This document shows, in pieces, positions 40,873 to 51,868 of a stretch of 52,744 bases of DNA. This DNA comes from Bhargavaea cecembensis (lineage in GTDB: Bacteria; Bacillota; Bacilli; Bacillales_A; Planococcaceae), in contig NZ_LN651371.1 of NCBI RefSeq assembly GCF_000826125.2, positions 1,475 to 54,218 of the forward strand. The letters run 5' to 3'. The number at the start of each line of letters is the position of its first letter. Positions within the stretch are counted from its first letter, which is position 1. The notes beneath the pieces are model-generated. The model saw nothing but the letters and a program-made list of their open reading frames with translations. It had not been told where the DNA came from and did not search any database. Made by a program: the position numbers and the translations under genes.

Positions 40873-40901
40873 AGGATAACAGGATTCCGGCCGGATTGCA
40901 A
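40873..40901 (-). promoter_or_regulatory. promoter of the riboswitch-transporter transcript
   Basis: On the minus strand TTGCAA (40896-40901), a 17-bp spacer and TATCCT (40873-40878), about 20 bp before the aptamer P1. The elements are moderate, but the position is right. It lies within 10 bp of the 3' end of yunB. Confidence 0.5.
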
Positions 40902-40910
40902 GCGTCTTTT

Positions 40911-41678
40911 TCACTCTTCCGGAAGCGGGACCGGAACTTCGATCGACGGCGGGTCGACGGCTCCCTTGTTGAAGATGTACGGCACCTGCCCCTGCACGAG
41001 TCCGATGGCAACCGGAATCCTCTGCTCGATCCTCGACTGCTTGGAGGCGAACGGAACGATGATCTGGACATTCACCTGGATGATCGCCGTGACTTCGACG
41101 AGCGCATTGTTGATGCCGAACTCGCGGATTTCCGTCTTCGGATTGGCGTGGACATCCCCGATCACATGGAACCGGACGGGGATCTTCGGTCCGAGATTGC
41201 CGAGCATCGGCATGCCGATCGCCTGGGCAAGCGGGACGAAAAAGACGATGCCGTCCCTGTCTCTCATCGTCTCCACGTCGTATTCGATGCTTTCAAGCTT
41301 CGGAAGTGCGCTCAGTTCCCCCGCCTCCGCCTTCTCGAGGTAATCCGAGACGAGCCCGTGCGTTTCCGCGATGAACCGGTTGATGATCTCGGTGTTCAGC
41401 TTGGCGGTGACGACTTCCGATTGGTCGGACGGGACATATTCGATGATTTCATTGATATCGATCGCCGTCTTCGTATCAAGCGCTTTCGCGATGACTTCGG
41501 AGGCGATTTTATTCGTCTGGACTTCCGCATACCGGGTGAGCGCGGGAGAGAGCCGTTCATTGAAATAGAAAAAGAGAAGGAAGATCAGCAAAACGCCGAT
41601 CGGAAGCAGGAGCGGCAGCAGCCGCCTCTTTCCCGTCCGGGTCCGGACTTTTCGCCTGCGCGCATACGGAAATCTCAA
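40911..41678 (-). CDS. yunB: sporulation protein YunB
   Basis: A 255-aa protein with a basic N-terminus, one membrane segment (about 20-42, LLPLLLPIGVLLIFLLFFYF) and a long external domain. YunB is made in the mother cell in B. subtilis and is needed for proper sporulation; its biochemical role is not known. Its presence suggests a spore-forming ancestor or host. The start is TTG at 41678 after AAGGGGG. Downstream it ends just before the riboswitch promoter, and it precedes the yun cluster as in B. subtilis. Confidence 0.88.
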   Translation of the reverse strand: MRFPYARRRKVRTRTGKRRLLPLLLPIGVLLIFLLFFYFNERLSPALTRYAEVQTNKIASEVIAKALDTKTAIDINEIIEYVPSDQSEVVTAKLNTEIINRFIAETHGLVSDYLEKAEAGELSALPKLESIEYDVETMRDRDGIVFFVPLAQAIGMPMLGNLGPKIPVRFHVIGDVHANPKTEIREFGINNALVEVTAIIQVNVQIIVPFASKQSRIEQRIPVAIGLVQGQVPYIFNKGAVDPPSIEVPVPLPEE

Positions 41679-41719
41679 TAAAAATCCCCCTTCCCCATCG
41701 TATGGGCAGGAGGATCTGA

Positions 41720-43099
41720 TTATGAACCGGCCGCGCCGAACATCCGGACGGCGTGCTCCGCAAGCACGTCACGGATGAACTCGGGCATAAAGTACTTTTT
41801 CGGGAGCAGCTTGAAGGACGGGAAAAAGAACCCGTATGTGAACAGGTCGAGTGTGGCCAGCCGGTAAGTCCGTCCGCGGTCGAGGGGATGTCCGGCGACA
41901 AGCAGGCGCCCGTCCTCCGACTTCGTGAGCCGGTGGTGGATCATTGCGCCCATCACCTCACCGCGGAAGCCGAGCCCTTTTAGCCGGATGTCGGGCCATT
42001 CCGGATCGAAGCTGAGGTCATACGCCTCTTCGAGTTCCTCCCCGGTCAGCTCGATCACGCACGGATTGATCGGGTGGGGCATGAGCCGGTGAAGGTCCAT
42101 GCGCGAGACACCGCCGGCGCGGAGGCCGCCGAGGAAGATGCCGGAGTTATACATGGCGCAGTCCGCATCCGTATGTATGCGGAGGGCATCGGAAAAGAAC
42201 TTGGAGAGCGGAGAGGGGCCGGTCCAGCTTTCCGGCATGGCGGCCGGATTAAAGAAGACCGGATCTGCCATGAGCCGCTCCGCCTCTTTGCGGAGACCCG
42301 CATCAAACGACAGGTCATCACCGGGCGCAGGCAGCGTCTCCGAATCATGGACGGTCGCAGATGAATCCACAAGCGTTCCTTTCACCGTGTCGAAGGACAG
42401 CGTGATTTCCCCCACATACTGGCCCCACTTCCCCGCCGCCCCGATCAGGGTCTCCCCGATCCGGCGGCCCTCCGCATATACATGGTGGGTGTGGGCACCG
42501 AGGATCACGTCGACCGACCCTTCCGCCTCTTCCGCGAGCCTGTCATCTGCCGTCGAGCCCATATGGGACAGGCAGATGACGAGGTCGCAGTGCGCCTTCA
42601 CGCCCGGTGCGGCCGCAGCCAGCCAGGCGCCCGGCTTCCCGATCCGCCAGCCTAGGCTTTCATAGGAAGAAGTGAAATCGGCCGTCGCCCCGATCAGGCC
42701 GATGCGGATGCCGGAGGGCGTCGTCAGGATCGCTTCTTCCGATGCCCAGTCCGGCAGCGACCCGTCTGGCCGGGTCAGGTTGCCGAGCACGACCGGGAAC
42801 GGGACGCCCCGGTAAAGGCCGTCCAGGTCGTCCGGCGCAAGCGTGATCCCCTCGTTGTTGCCGATCGTGACGGCGTCATAGCCGAGGTCTTCAAGCATCG
42901 CCATGTTCCCCTTGCCGAGCGTTGCCTCCGTATACGGATGGGACCGGTCGATATGATCCCCGATATCAAACAGGAAACAAGGCTCGCCGGCAGCCTCATG
43001 TTCGGCCAGGCGCTCCTTGAGGAAGCTGCGGATCCGCGGCCACTTCTCAAAATGGCTGTGCAGATCGTTCGTATGGTAAATGTGAATGGTTTCTATCAT
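41720..43099 (-). CDS. yunD: metallophosphatase / 5'-nucleotidase YunD
   Basis: A 459-aa protein. The N-terminal calcineurin-like metallophosphatase domain has HTNDLHSHFEKW (metal ligands D and H near residue 10), DIGDHIDRS, TIGNNEGI and LGAHTHHV. The C-terminal 5'-nucleotidase domain covers about 290-459. Unlike exported 5'-nucleotidases it has no signal peptide, so it should act in the cytosol. It follows yunE by 5 bp. ATG 43099 follows GGGGTGG; six codons upstream are excluded. Confidence 0.9.
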   Translation of the reverse strand: MIETIHIYHTNDLHSHFEKWPRIRSFLKERLAEHEAAGEPCFLFDIGDHIDRSHPYTEATLGKGNMAMLEDLGYDAVTIGNNEGITLAPDDLDGLYRGVPFPVVLGNLTRPDGSLPDWASEEAILTTPSGIRIGLIGATADFTSSYESLGWRIGKPGAWLAAAAPGVKAHCDLVICLSHMGSTADDRLAEEAEGSVDVILGAHTHHVYAEGRRIGETLIGAAGKWGQYVGEITLSFDTVKGTLVDSSATVHDSETLPAPGDDLSFDAGLRKEAERLMADPVFFNPAAMPESWTGPSPLSKFFSDALRIHTDADCAMYNSGIFLGGLRAGGVSRMDLHRLMPHPINPCVIELTGEELEEAYDLSFDPEWPDIRLKGLGFRGEVMGAMIHHRLTKSEDGRLLVAGHPLDRGRTYRLATLDLFTYGFFFPSFKLLPKKYFMPEFIRDVLAEHAVRMFGAAGS

Positions 43100-43104
43100 A
43101 TTGT

Positions 43105-43932
43105 CTATCCACCCCAAATCCCTTCATAGATCGACCGGATCCCCATCAGGAGAAGGATGAACCGGAGTGCCAAGACGAGCCGCTCCGAATTCAGCCGCTT
43201 GTTGAGCGCGGCCCCGATCTTTGCACCGATGAACGCCGCAGGCACGACCGGCAAGGTATAGAGCCACGGAACGTTCCCGAGCGTGATATGGCTCATCGAA
43301 TTGACGACCGCCGACAGAAACACCATGAACATGGAAGTCCCGACCGCCATATGCGGCGGAAAAAGAAACAGCAGGATCATCGCCGGCACGATGATCGATC
43401 CGCCGCCGATGCCGAACAGTCCCGACGCGAACCCGACGCCGAACGTCAAAATGAGCGCGAACCAGACCGGATAGCCATAAGTATATTCCGCCCCGGCCGG
43501 GTCTATGTATGTCCGCTTCCTTCCCCTTTCCACGAACCAGCCGACCGGCTTCAAGTATTTCCTCACGAGCAGCAGTGTGGAGAGGAAGATGAGCAGAATT
43601 CCGAAATAAAGATTGAACGAAGGCAGATCCAGGCCTTTGTTCACATAGGCGCCGAGGATCGTCCCCGGCACGCTTCCCGCAAAGAAGATCAGCCCGCTCC
43701 GGTAGTCGACGGTCTTTGACTTCATATAGGAGAGCGTCGAGGAAAGGCCCGTGAAAATCATCATGATGACGGACAGGCCGACGACCTTTTGCGGAGTGAG
43801 GCCCGGGACGAGCCCGAGCGTGATGCCGAAATAAAGGGAAGCGGGAACGAGGATGATCCCTCCGCCGAGCCCGACGAGTGCCCCGACGATGCCGGCAAGC
43901 AGCGCTGCGGCTCCGAGGATCACAAACTCCAT
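43105..43932 (-). CDS. yunE: TauE/SafE-family permease YunE
   Basis: A 275-aa membrane protein with about eight segments and two related halves. Each has the family GALVGLGGGIILVPA / GFASGLFGIGGGSIIVPA motif (near residues 20 and 165). TauE/SafE proteins move sulfite, sulfoacetate or other organic anions; the substrate is unknown. The ATG follows the yunF stop immediately, with GGGGGAGTG as its site, so yunF-yunE-yunD form one operon. Confidence 0.9.
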   Translation of the reverse strand: MEFVILGAAALLAGIVGALVGLGGGIILVPASLYFGITLGLVPGLTPQKVVGLSVIMMIFTGLSSTLSYMKSKTVDYRSGLIFFAGSVPGTILGAYVNKGLDLPSFNLYFGILLIFLSTLLLVRKYLKPVGWFVERGRKRTYIDPAGAEYTYGYPVWFALILTFGVGFASGLFGIGGGSIIVPAMILLFLFPPHMAVGTSMFMVFLSAVVNSMSHITLGNVPWLYTLPVVPAAFIGAKIGAALNKRLNSERLVLALRFILLLMGIRSIYEGIWGG

Positions 43933-44799
43933 CTACCACTCCCCCTTGTCGAACAGATCCAGCTGCCTGCCGCCGGGCCCTCCCGGCTCGATGCCGGCGA
44001 TCTCCATGAACCGCTTGGCATTCTCGGCGGCATGCCCCCCGGAATTATTGTTGAAGATGACATAGACGTCCCGGCACTGGTCCGCGATCGCCCGGACCCC
44101 TTCCGCAATCCCTTCCAGCTCTTTGTCATTGTAGTCATAGAGATAGCGGACTTCCCGCCACTTCTTGCCGTCCCGGCCCTCCGCTTTCCAACCGGCGGTG
44201 TTGCGCCCGTGCAGGCGGACGAGCGTCTTGTCGTCCCGTGTCGCGACCGGGACGAACGGAACGCTCCCTTCACCTGCCTGGGGCTCATCGCAGACCGTAT
44301 GGATGAATCCCTGCTGCCGGAGGAAGTCGAGCGTTCCCTGGCGGTATTTCTCGGAATACCAGGACTGATGGCGGAACTCGACAGCCACGTCAAACCCCTC
44401 CAGCTGTGCCTTCAGCCGGCGCAGGATGCCGACATGTTCCTTCGTGCAGTCAAACCACGGCGGATACTGGGCGAGCACCATCGGCAGCTTCCCGGCCTCT
44501 TTGAGCGGACCGACGGACAGCTGGTAGAGGCCGAACATCTCTTCTTCGGATTCGTATGGAAGCGGACCCCGGTGATGCCCGGTCATGCCCTGGTAGGCTT
44601 TCGTGATGAAGCCGAAGCCGTCCGGCGTTTCACTGATCCATTTCCGGATATTCCGTTCGGGCTGGATTGCATAGAACGTCGAATCCAGTTCCACGATCGG
44701 AAAGTGTCCGCTGTAATCCTGCAGCTTCTCCGTCTTTTTAGAAGACGGGCTATAAACGTCCGGATGGTCTCCCCAGCCGGTCAGCCCCACTTTGATCAT
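43933..44799 (-). CDS. yunF: DUF72 protein YunF
   Basis: A 288-aa TIM-barrel-like DUF72 protein with the family segments GLTGWGDH, YSGHFPIVELDSTFYAIQP, VAVEFRHQSWY and YVIFNNNSGGHAAENAKRFME. DUF72 has no firmly assigned activity. ATG 44799 follows AAGGAGAGG. An in-frame extension of 28 codons upstream is charged, unlike the family, and is excluded. First gene of the yunF-yunE-yunD operon. Confidence 0.88.
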   Translation of the reverse strand: MIKVGLTGWGDHPDVYSPSSKKTEKLQDYSGHFPIVELDSTFYAIQPERNIRKWISETPDGFGFITKAYQGMTGHHRGPLPYESEEEMFGLYQLSVGPLKEAGKLPMVLAQYPPWFDCTKEHVGILRRLKAQLEGFDVAVEFRHQSWYSEKYRQGTLDFLRQQGFIHTVCDEPQAGEGSVPFVPVATRDDKTLVRLHGRNTAGWKAEGRDGKKWREVRYLYDYNDKELEGIAEGVRAIADQCRDVYVIFNNNSGGHAAENAKRFMEIAGIEPGGPGGRQLDLFDKGEW

Positions 44800-45118
44800 C
44801 GCCGAATCCTCTCCTTCCCCGGTCATTATCATCATCTTATCATATTCCTCGTGTTGTCCCCTCGCCCGTCGGCATCCGGGCAACGGCAGGGGTGAACTCC
44901 GGTAAACGGGACAAGACCGGACGGCCGTTCGAATGAAATCCTATCAGACCTCTCTCTGAGGGATTCATTAAAAATCGTCCGGCTGTCGTGCAGGCAGTCC
45001 GGACGTCCATCAGTATCCATGCATTTAACCGGATCGATGTTCCGCAGCCTTGGATCATCTGATTTTGCCGATTCCGGCAGACTTCCGGGCAACCGGCATC
45101 CCGTTCTCCCGCTGCCCG
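44800..45118. other. intergenic region between yunF and the aldo/keto reductase
   Basis: The right part holds the end of the aldo/keto reductase transcript and its terminator. The left part contains the yunF leader, with TATGAT/TAAGAT-like -10 candidates about 35-45 bp before the ATG but no clear -35. Open frames here have poor codon use and no ribosome binding site. I see no gene. Confidence 0.4.
44970..45005 (-). terminator. terminator after the aldo/keto reductase gene
   Basis: On the minus strand CGTCCGG (45005-44999) pairs with CCGGACG (44982-44976), with GCCTG/CAG-C pairing inside, and ATTTTTAA follows. It lies about 115 bp beyond the stop codon. Confidence 0.6.
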
Positions 45119-45961
45119 TCAGAATTCCTGGTAGACGGCGGGGTCCTGATCATCGATCCTGCCGTCTGGACGGCTGAGCCCGTCGATTTTCTTCATATCA
45201 TCCCCGCTTAACTCAAAGCCGAAAATCGAGAGGTTCTCCCGCTGGCGTTCCGGTGATGACGACCGGGGAATCGTCACGGCGCCGTGCTGATGATGCCACC
45301 GCAGGACGATCTGTGCAGGCGTCTTGCCGTACGCGTCTGCCAGGGCCATGATCGTTTCGTCGCCCAGCAAGCCCCGGCCGCGGAAAAGCGGGCTCCAGGC
45401 TTCGGTGACGATGCCGCGCTCCTCCTGCCATCGCCTCTGTGAAGACTGGTTGAAGAATGGGTGCATCTCGATCTGATTAATGACAGGCAGCTCGCCGGTC
45501 TCCTTGTCCAGCCTCTCCAAGTGCTCCGGCAGGAAGTTGCTGACACCGATGGAACGGACGAGCCCCCGTTTCTTCGCATCGATCAACGCTTTCCACGCTT
45601 CCACATATTTTCCCTCTTTCGGGTTCGGCCAGTGGATCAGATACAGATCGAAATAATCGAGCTGTGCCCGAAACAGGGATTCCTCAATCGCTTTGATCGC
45701 TTCGTCATAACCATGGTACCGGCCCGGAAGCTTGGAGGTGACGGGCAGTTCGTTGCGGCTCGCCGGGCCTTGCCGGATCGCTTCTCCGAGCGTGCCTTCA
45801 TTTTCGTAATTATATGCCGAGTCGATGAGCCGGTATCCGTCTTCGATTGCCGACCGGATCGCCAGCACACCCTCGCTCCCTTTCAGAAATACGGTCCCAA
45901 AACCGATCACCGGGATTTCGAGCCCGTCTCTGAGTCTGATTTTCGGAATCTCCAACACCAT
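45119..45961 (-). CDS. aldo/keto reductase
   Basis: A 280-aa NADPH-dependent AKR with a TIM barrel. It has the catalytic tetrad region IDSAYNYENEGTLGEAIR (D, Y near residue 48) and lysine in VTSKLPGRYHGYD. LIHWPNP holds the active-site histidine near 110, and VRSIGVSNF is present. The NADPH site (PRSSSPERQRENL) is near residues 233-245. It reduces aldehydes such as 2,5-diketogluconate or methylglyoxal in relatives; the substrate here is unknown. ATG 45961 follows AAGGAGAAGGAGTG. Single gene. Confidence 0.9.
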   Translation of the reverse strand: MVLEIPKIRLRDGLEIPVIGFGTVFLKGSEGVLAIRSAIEDGYRLIDSAYNYENEGTLGEAIRQGPASRNELPVTSKLPGRYHGYDEAIKAIEESLFRAQLDYFDLYLIHWPNPKEGKYVEAWKALIDAKKRGLVRSIGVSNFLPEHLERLDKETGELPVINQIEMHPFFNQSSQRRWQEERGIVTEAWSPLFRGRGLLGDETIMALADAYGKTPAQIVLRWHHQHGAVTIPRSSSPERQRENLSIFGFELSGDDMKKIDGLSRPDGRIDDQDPAVYQEF

Positions 45962-46028
45962 CACTCCTTCTCCTTGTAAGCTACCACCAAATTATGAGGA
46001 CTACACTCATGCGGCGGAATCCATCATA

Positions 46029-46060
46029 AAAAACCCGTCACAACGTTAGCTGTGACGGGC
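46029..46060 (-). terminator. terminator of the suf operon
   Basis: CCCGTCACA (46034-46042) pairs with TGTGACGGG (46051-46059) across eight nucleotides. On the minus strand TTTTTTATG follows. Confidence 0.88.
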
Positions 46061-46071
46061 AGGGAGGCAGA

Positions 46072-47469
46072 TCAGCCGATTGAGCCTTCCATTTCAAATT
46101 TAATCAAACGGTTCATTTCAACTGCGTACTCCATCGGCAGTTCTTTCGTGAACGGCTCGATGAAGCCCATGACGATCATTTCTGTCGCTTCCTGCTCGGA
46201 AATCCCGCGGCTCATGAGGTAGAAGAGCTGCTCCTCGGAGACTTTCGACACTTTCGCCTCGTGTTCGAGGGAGATGTTGTCGTTGAGGATTTCGTTGTAC
46301 GGAATCGTGTCGGACGTCGACTGGTTGTCCATGATCAGCGTATCGCACTCGATGTTCGACCGGGCGCCGGACGCCTTGCGGCCGAAGTGGACAATCCCGC
46401 GGTACGAGACTTTCCCGCCGTGTTTCGAGATCGACTTCGAGACGATCGAGGACGATGTGTTCGGTGCGAGGTGCATCATCTTCGCGCCTGCGTCCTGGTG
46501 CTGGCCCTTGCCCGCGATGGCGATCGAGAGCGTCATGCCGCGTGCGCCTTCGCCTTTGAGCAGGACGGACGGGTACTTCATCGTCAGCTTGGAGCCGATG
46601 TTGCCGTCGATCCATTCCATTGTGGCATTTTCCTCTGCAACCGCACGCTTCGTGACGAGGTTGTAGACGTTGTTCGCCCAGTTCTGGATCGTCGTATAGC
46701 GGCAGTAGGCATCTTTCTTGATGATGATTTCAACGACCGCGGAGTGAAGCGAGTTCGTCGTATAGACAGGTGCCGTGCAGCCCTCGACATAGTGGACGCT
46801 TGCGCCCTCGTCGACGATGATGAGCGTCCGTTCGAACTGGCCCATGTTCTCGGAGTTGATCCGGAAGTAGGCCTGGAGCGGCGTATCGACCTTTACGCCA
46901 GGCGGCACGTAGATGAAGGAACCGCCCGACCAGACGGCGGAGTTCAGGGCAGAGAACTTGTTGTCCGCCGCCGGAATGACCGTCGCCCAGTATTTCCGGA
47001 AGAGCTCTTCGTTTTCACGGAGCGCCGAGTCGGTGTCCTTGAAGACGATGCCCATTTCCTCCAGGTCTTCCTTCATGTTGTGGTAGACCACCTCGGACTC
47101 ATACTGCGCCGAGACGCCCGCCAGGTATTTTTGTTCCGCTTCAGGAATGCCGAGCTTGTCGAACGTGCGCTTGATTTCCTCAGGCACTTCGTCCCACGAG
47201 CGTTCTGTTGCTTCGGACGGTTTCACGTAGTAGGTGATTTCATCGAAGTTCAGTTCGCTCAGATCTCCGCCCCAGAGAGGCATCGGTTTCTTGTAGAAGA
47301 TCTCGAGGGATTTCAGTCGGAAGTCGAGCATCCATTGCGGCTCTTCCTTCATGCGGGAGATCTCTTCGACGATTTCGCGGGTCAAGCCGCGCTTCGAACG
47401 GAAAACCGAGACATCTTTGTCGTGGAAGCCGTATTTATAATCGCCGATTTCCGGCATATTCTTTGCCAT
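46072..47469 (-). CDS. sufB: Fe-S cluster assembly protein SufB
   Basis: A 465-aa scaffold subunit with the long right-handed beta-helix of the SufB/SufD family. It includes [32 protein letters not shown] (conserved cysteine), HSAVVEI, and near the C-terminus [12 protein letters not shown] and the EHEAKVSKV region with [10 protein letters not shown]. With SufC and SufD it assembles clusters from sulfur delivered by SufS-SufU. Start at ATG 47469 after GGAGG; a 50-codon in-frame upstream extension overlaps sufU and is excluded. Last gene of the operon. Confidence 0.96.
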   Translation of the reverse strand: MAKNMPEIGDYKYGFHDKDVSVFRSKRGLTREIVEEISRMKEEPQWMLDFRLKSLEIFYKKPMPLWGGDLSELNFDEITYYVKPSEATERSWDEVPEEIKRTFDKLGIPEAEQKYLAGVSAQYESEVVYHNMKEDLEEMGIVFKDTDSALRENEELFRKYWATVIPAADNKFSALNSAVWSGGSFIYVPPGVKVDTPLQAYFRINSENMGQFERTLIIVDEGASVHYVEGCTAPVYTTNSLHSAVVEIIIKKDAYCRYTTIQNWANNVYNLVTKRAVAEENATMEWIDGNIGSKLTMKYPSVLLKGEGARGMTLSIAIAGKGQHQDAGAKMMHLAPNTSSSIVSKSISKHGGKVSYRGIVHFGRKASGARSNIECDTLIMDNQSTSDTIPYNEILNDNISLEHEAKVSKVSEEQLFYLMSRGISEQEATEMIVMGFIEPFTKELPMEYAVEMNRLIKFEMEGSIG

Positions 47470-47485
47470 GCTTCTTCCTCCGTTC

Positions 47486-50455
<2,970 letters not shown>

Positions 50456-50473
50456 TTCGTTCGTCCCCTTCCG

Positions 50474-51253
50474 TTAAGCTTCTTGTCCGACAGTTTCGTC
50501 TTCGATGCCAAGTTCTTCTTTGATCCAGTCATAGCCCTGCGCTTCGAGCTTCTGGGCGAGTTCCGGGCCGCCGGATTTGACGACGCGGCCCTGCATCATG
50601 ACGTGGACCTTGTCCGGCGTGATGTAGTTGAGGAGGCGCTGATAGTGCGTGATGATCAGGCAGCCGAATCCTTCTCCGCGCATTTCATTGATGCCTTTGG
50701 AGACGACTTTGAGTGCGTCGATGTCGAGGCCGGAGTCGATCTCGTCGAGGATGGCGAACTTCGGCTTCAGCATCATAAGCTGGAGGATTTCGTTGCGTTT
50801 TTTCTCCCCGCCGGAGAAGCCTTCGTTCAGGTAGCGCTGGGCCATGTCCTGATCCATTTCGAGGAGTTCCATCTTGCCGTCGAGCTCACGGATGAACTTC
50901 ATGAGGGAGATTTCCTGGCCTTCTTCGCGTTTCGCGTTGATCGCGGAGCGGAGGAAGTCGGCGTTCGTGACCCCGGCGATTTCGCTCGGATACTGCATGC
51001 CGAGGAACAGGCCAGCCTGGGCACGCTCGTCCACTTCCATCGCCAATACGTCTTCTCCGTCAAGAGTGACCGTGCCGGCCGTCACTTCATATTTGGGATG
51101 CCCCATGATCGCCGAAGCGAGAGTGGATTTACCGGTCCCGTTCGGTCCCATGACAGCATGGATTTCATTTGTATTGATCGTCAAATCGACGCCTTTCAGG
51201 ATCTCTTTGCCTTCGATTTCGACGTGCAGGCCTTTGATTTCAAGAGTAGACAT
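50474..51253 (-). CDS. sufC: Fe-S cluster assembly ATPase SufC
   Basis: A 259-aa ABC-type ATPase. Walker A GPNGTGKS is at 36-43, the signature region is GFSGGEKKRNEIL, and Walker B is FAILDEIDSGLD, the SufC-specific variant of the D-loop. It drives conformational change of SufB-SufD. ATG 51253 follows GGAGGTATTTGG. An in-frame extension of 30 codons reaches into the promoter and is excluded. First gene of sufCDSUB, the usual Bacillales order. Confidence 0.96.
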   Translation of the reverse strand: MSTLEIKGLHVEIEGKEILKGVDLTINTNEIHAVMGPNGTGKSTLASAIMGHPKYEVTAGTVTLDGEDVLAMEVDERAQAGLFLGMQYPSEIAGVTNADFLRSAINAKREEGQEISLMKFIRELDGKMELLEMDQDMAQRYLNEGFSGGEKKRNEILQLMMLKPKFAILDEIDSGLDIDALKVVSKGINEMRGEGFGCLIITHYQRLLNYITPDKVHVMMQGRVVKSGGPELAQKLEAQGYDWIKEELGIEDETVGQEA

Positions 51254-51314
51254 CCAAATACCTCCAGTATGGTGTAATGAACGGCGGATACCGTCCTTAT
51301 TTATCATCATTCTA

Positions 51315-51343
51315 ATCTTAACCGAAACGGGTGGGGCTTGCAA
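51315..51343 (-). promoter_or_regulatory. promoter of the suf operon
   Basis: On the minus strand TTGCAA (51338-51343), a 17-bp spacer and TAAGAT (51315-51320), giving a leader of about 55 nt. I see no clear regulator site. Confidence 0.65.
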
Positions 51344-51586
51344 ATCATTTAGACGATGCGACCCGATTCATCTGATATTCTTGAAAAGCGGATGTTCAGG
51401 CGTCTGGCCGCCCCCCTCCGCCCCAATTGATGCCTTTTTTCAATTATGCTCCATCCAGTGAGAATAAACACCGGGAATTTCATCCGGATCATCCGCTTTT
51501 ATCATGCGGGAAGGCCCGCTCCGTATGCCGAATCCGGCAGCCGTGCGGGCCCTCCCATCCATGACCGATTCATTTGTCCCTTTGCT
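51344..51586. other. intergenic region with a large two-tier hairpin
   Basis: Upstream of the suf promoter there is no gene of normal size. At about 51508-51560, GGGA-GGCCCGC pairs with GCGGGCC-TCCC, and inside it TGCCG pairs with CGGCA. No T-run follows on the minus strand, so it is not a standard terminator for the small ORF upstream. It may be a structured 3' end or a processing signal. Confidence 0.5.
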
Positions 51587-51763
51587 TCAGCGGCGGTTCC
51601 TGATTTTCGGCCGGGTGCCGAATTCAAGGCTGCGGGCGTAGTCCTGCTCCCGCCGCTTCTCCACTTGGAGGCGCAGTCCCGGATTCATCCGATACTCCTC
51701 GTATCCAAATCCGTGCGCGCTGCGGAAACTCTGCGCCATCCTGTCCGTGTAATCAAGCCTCAT
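51587..51763 (-). CDS. small basic protein, unrecognised
   Basis: A 58-aa open frame that starts MRLDYTDRMAQSF and ends RPKIRNRR. It is rich in R, E and Y, with no membrane segment. Codons have the strong G/C third-position bias of the neighbouring genes, which argues for coding. The ATG at 51763 has no good ribosome binding site. AAAGGA lies seven bases before an in-frame ATT four codons upstream, so a rare ATT start is possible and would add four residues. I do not recognise a family. It lies between the suf promoter and the symporter gene, in the same direction as both. Confidence 0.5.
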   Translation of the reverse strand: MRLDYTDRMAQSFRSAHGFGYEEYRMNPGLRLQVEKRREQDYARSLEFGTRPKIRNRR

Positions 51764-51795
51764 GGGGTCGATAATGAACCAGTCCTTTCACTGAT

Positions 51796-51820
51796 TTCCG
51801 GGAAGCCCGGAATTTTATTT
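51796..51820. other. palindromic hairpin between the symporter gene and the small ORF
   Basis: TTCCGGG-AAG-CCCGGAA is a perfect 7-bp stem. A T-rich tract follows on the plus strand, but only an A-rich tract precedes it on the minus strand. All neighbouring genes are on the minus strand, so its role as a terminator is doubtful. Confidence 0.4.
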
Positions 51821-51868
51821 ACGTTTTGTTTATACCCGCCTGAACCATCTCTAAACATCTGATGCAAA

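Noticed and set aside
44832-45092. 86-codon open frame on the minus strand upstream of yunF
   Set aside because: No ribosome binding site, atypical composition, and it overlaps the terminator hairpin at 44970-45005.
51446-51862. 138-codon plus-strand open frame upstream of the symporter gene
   Set aside because: It is antisense to the small ORF, whose codon bias fits this genome. The plus-strand peptide is low-complexity, with no ribosome binding site.
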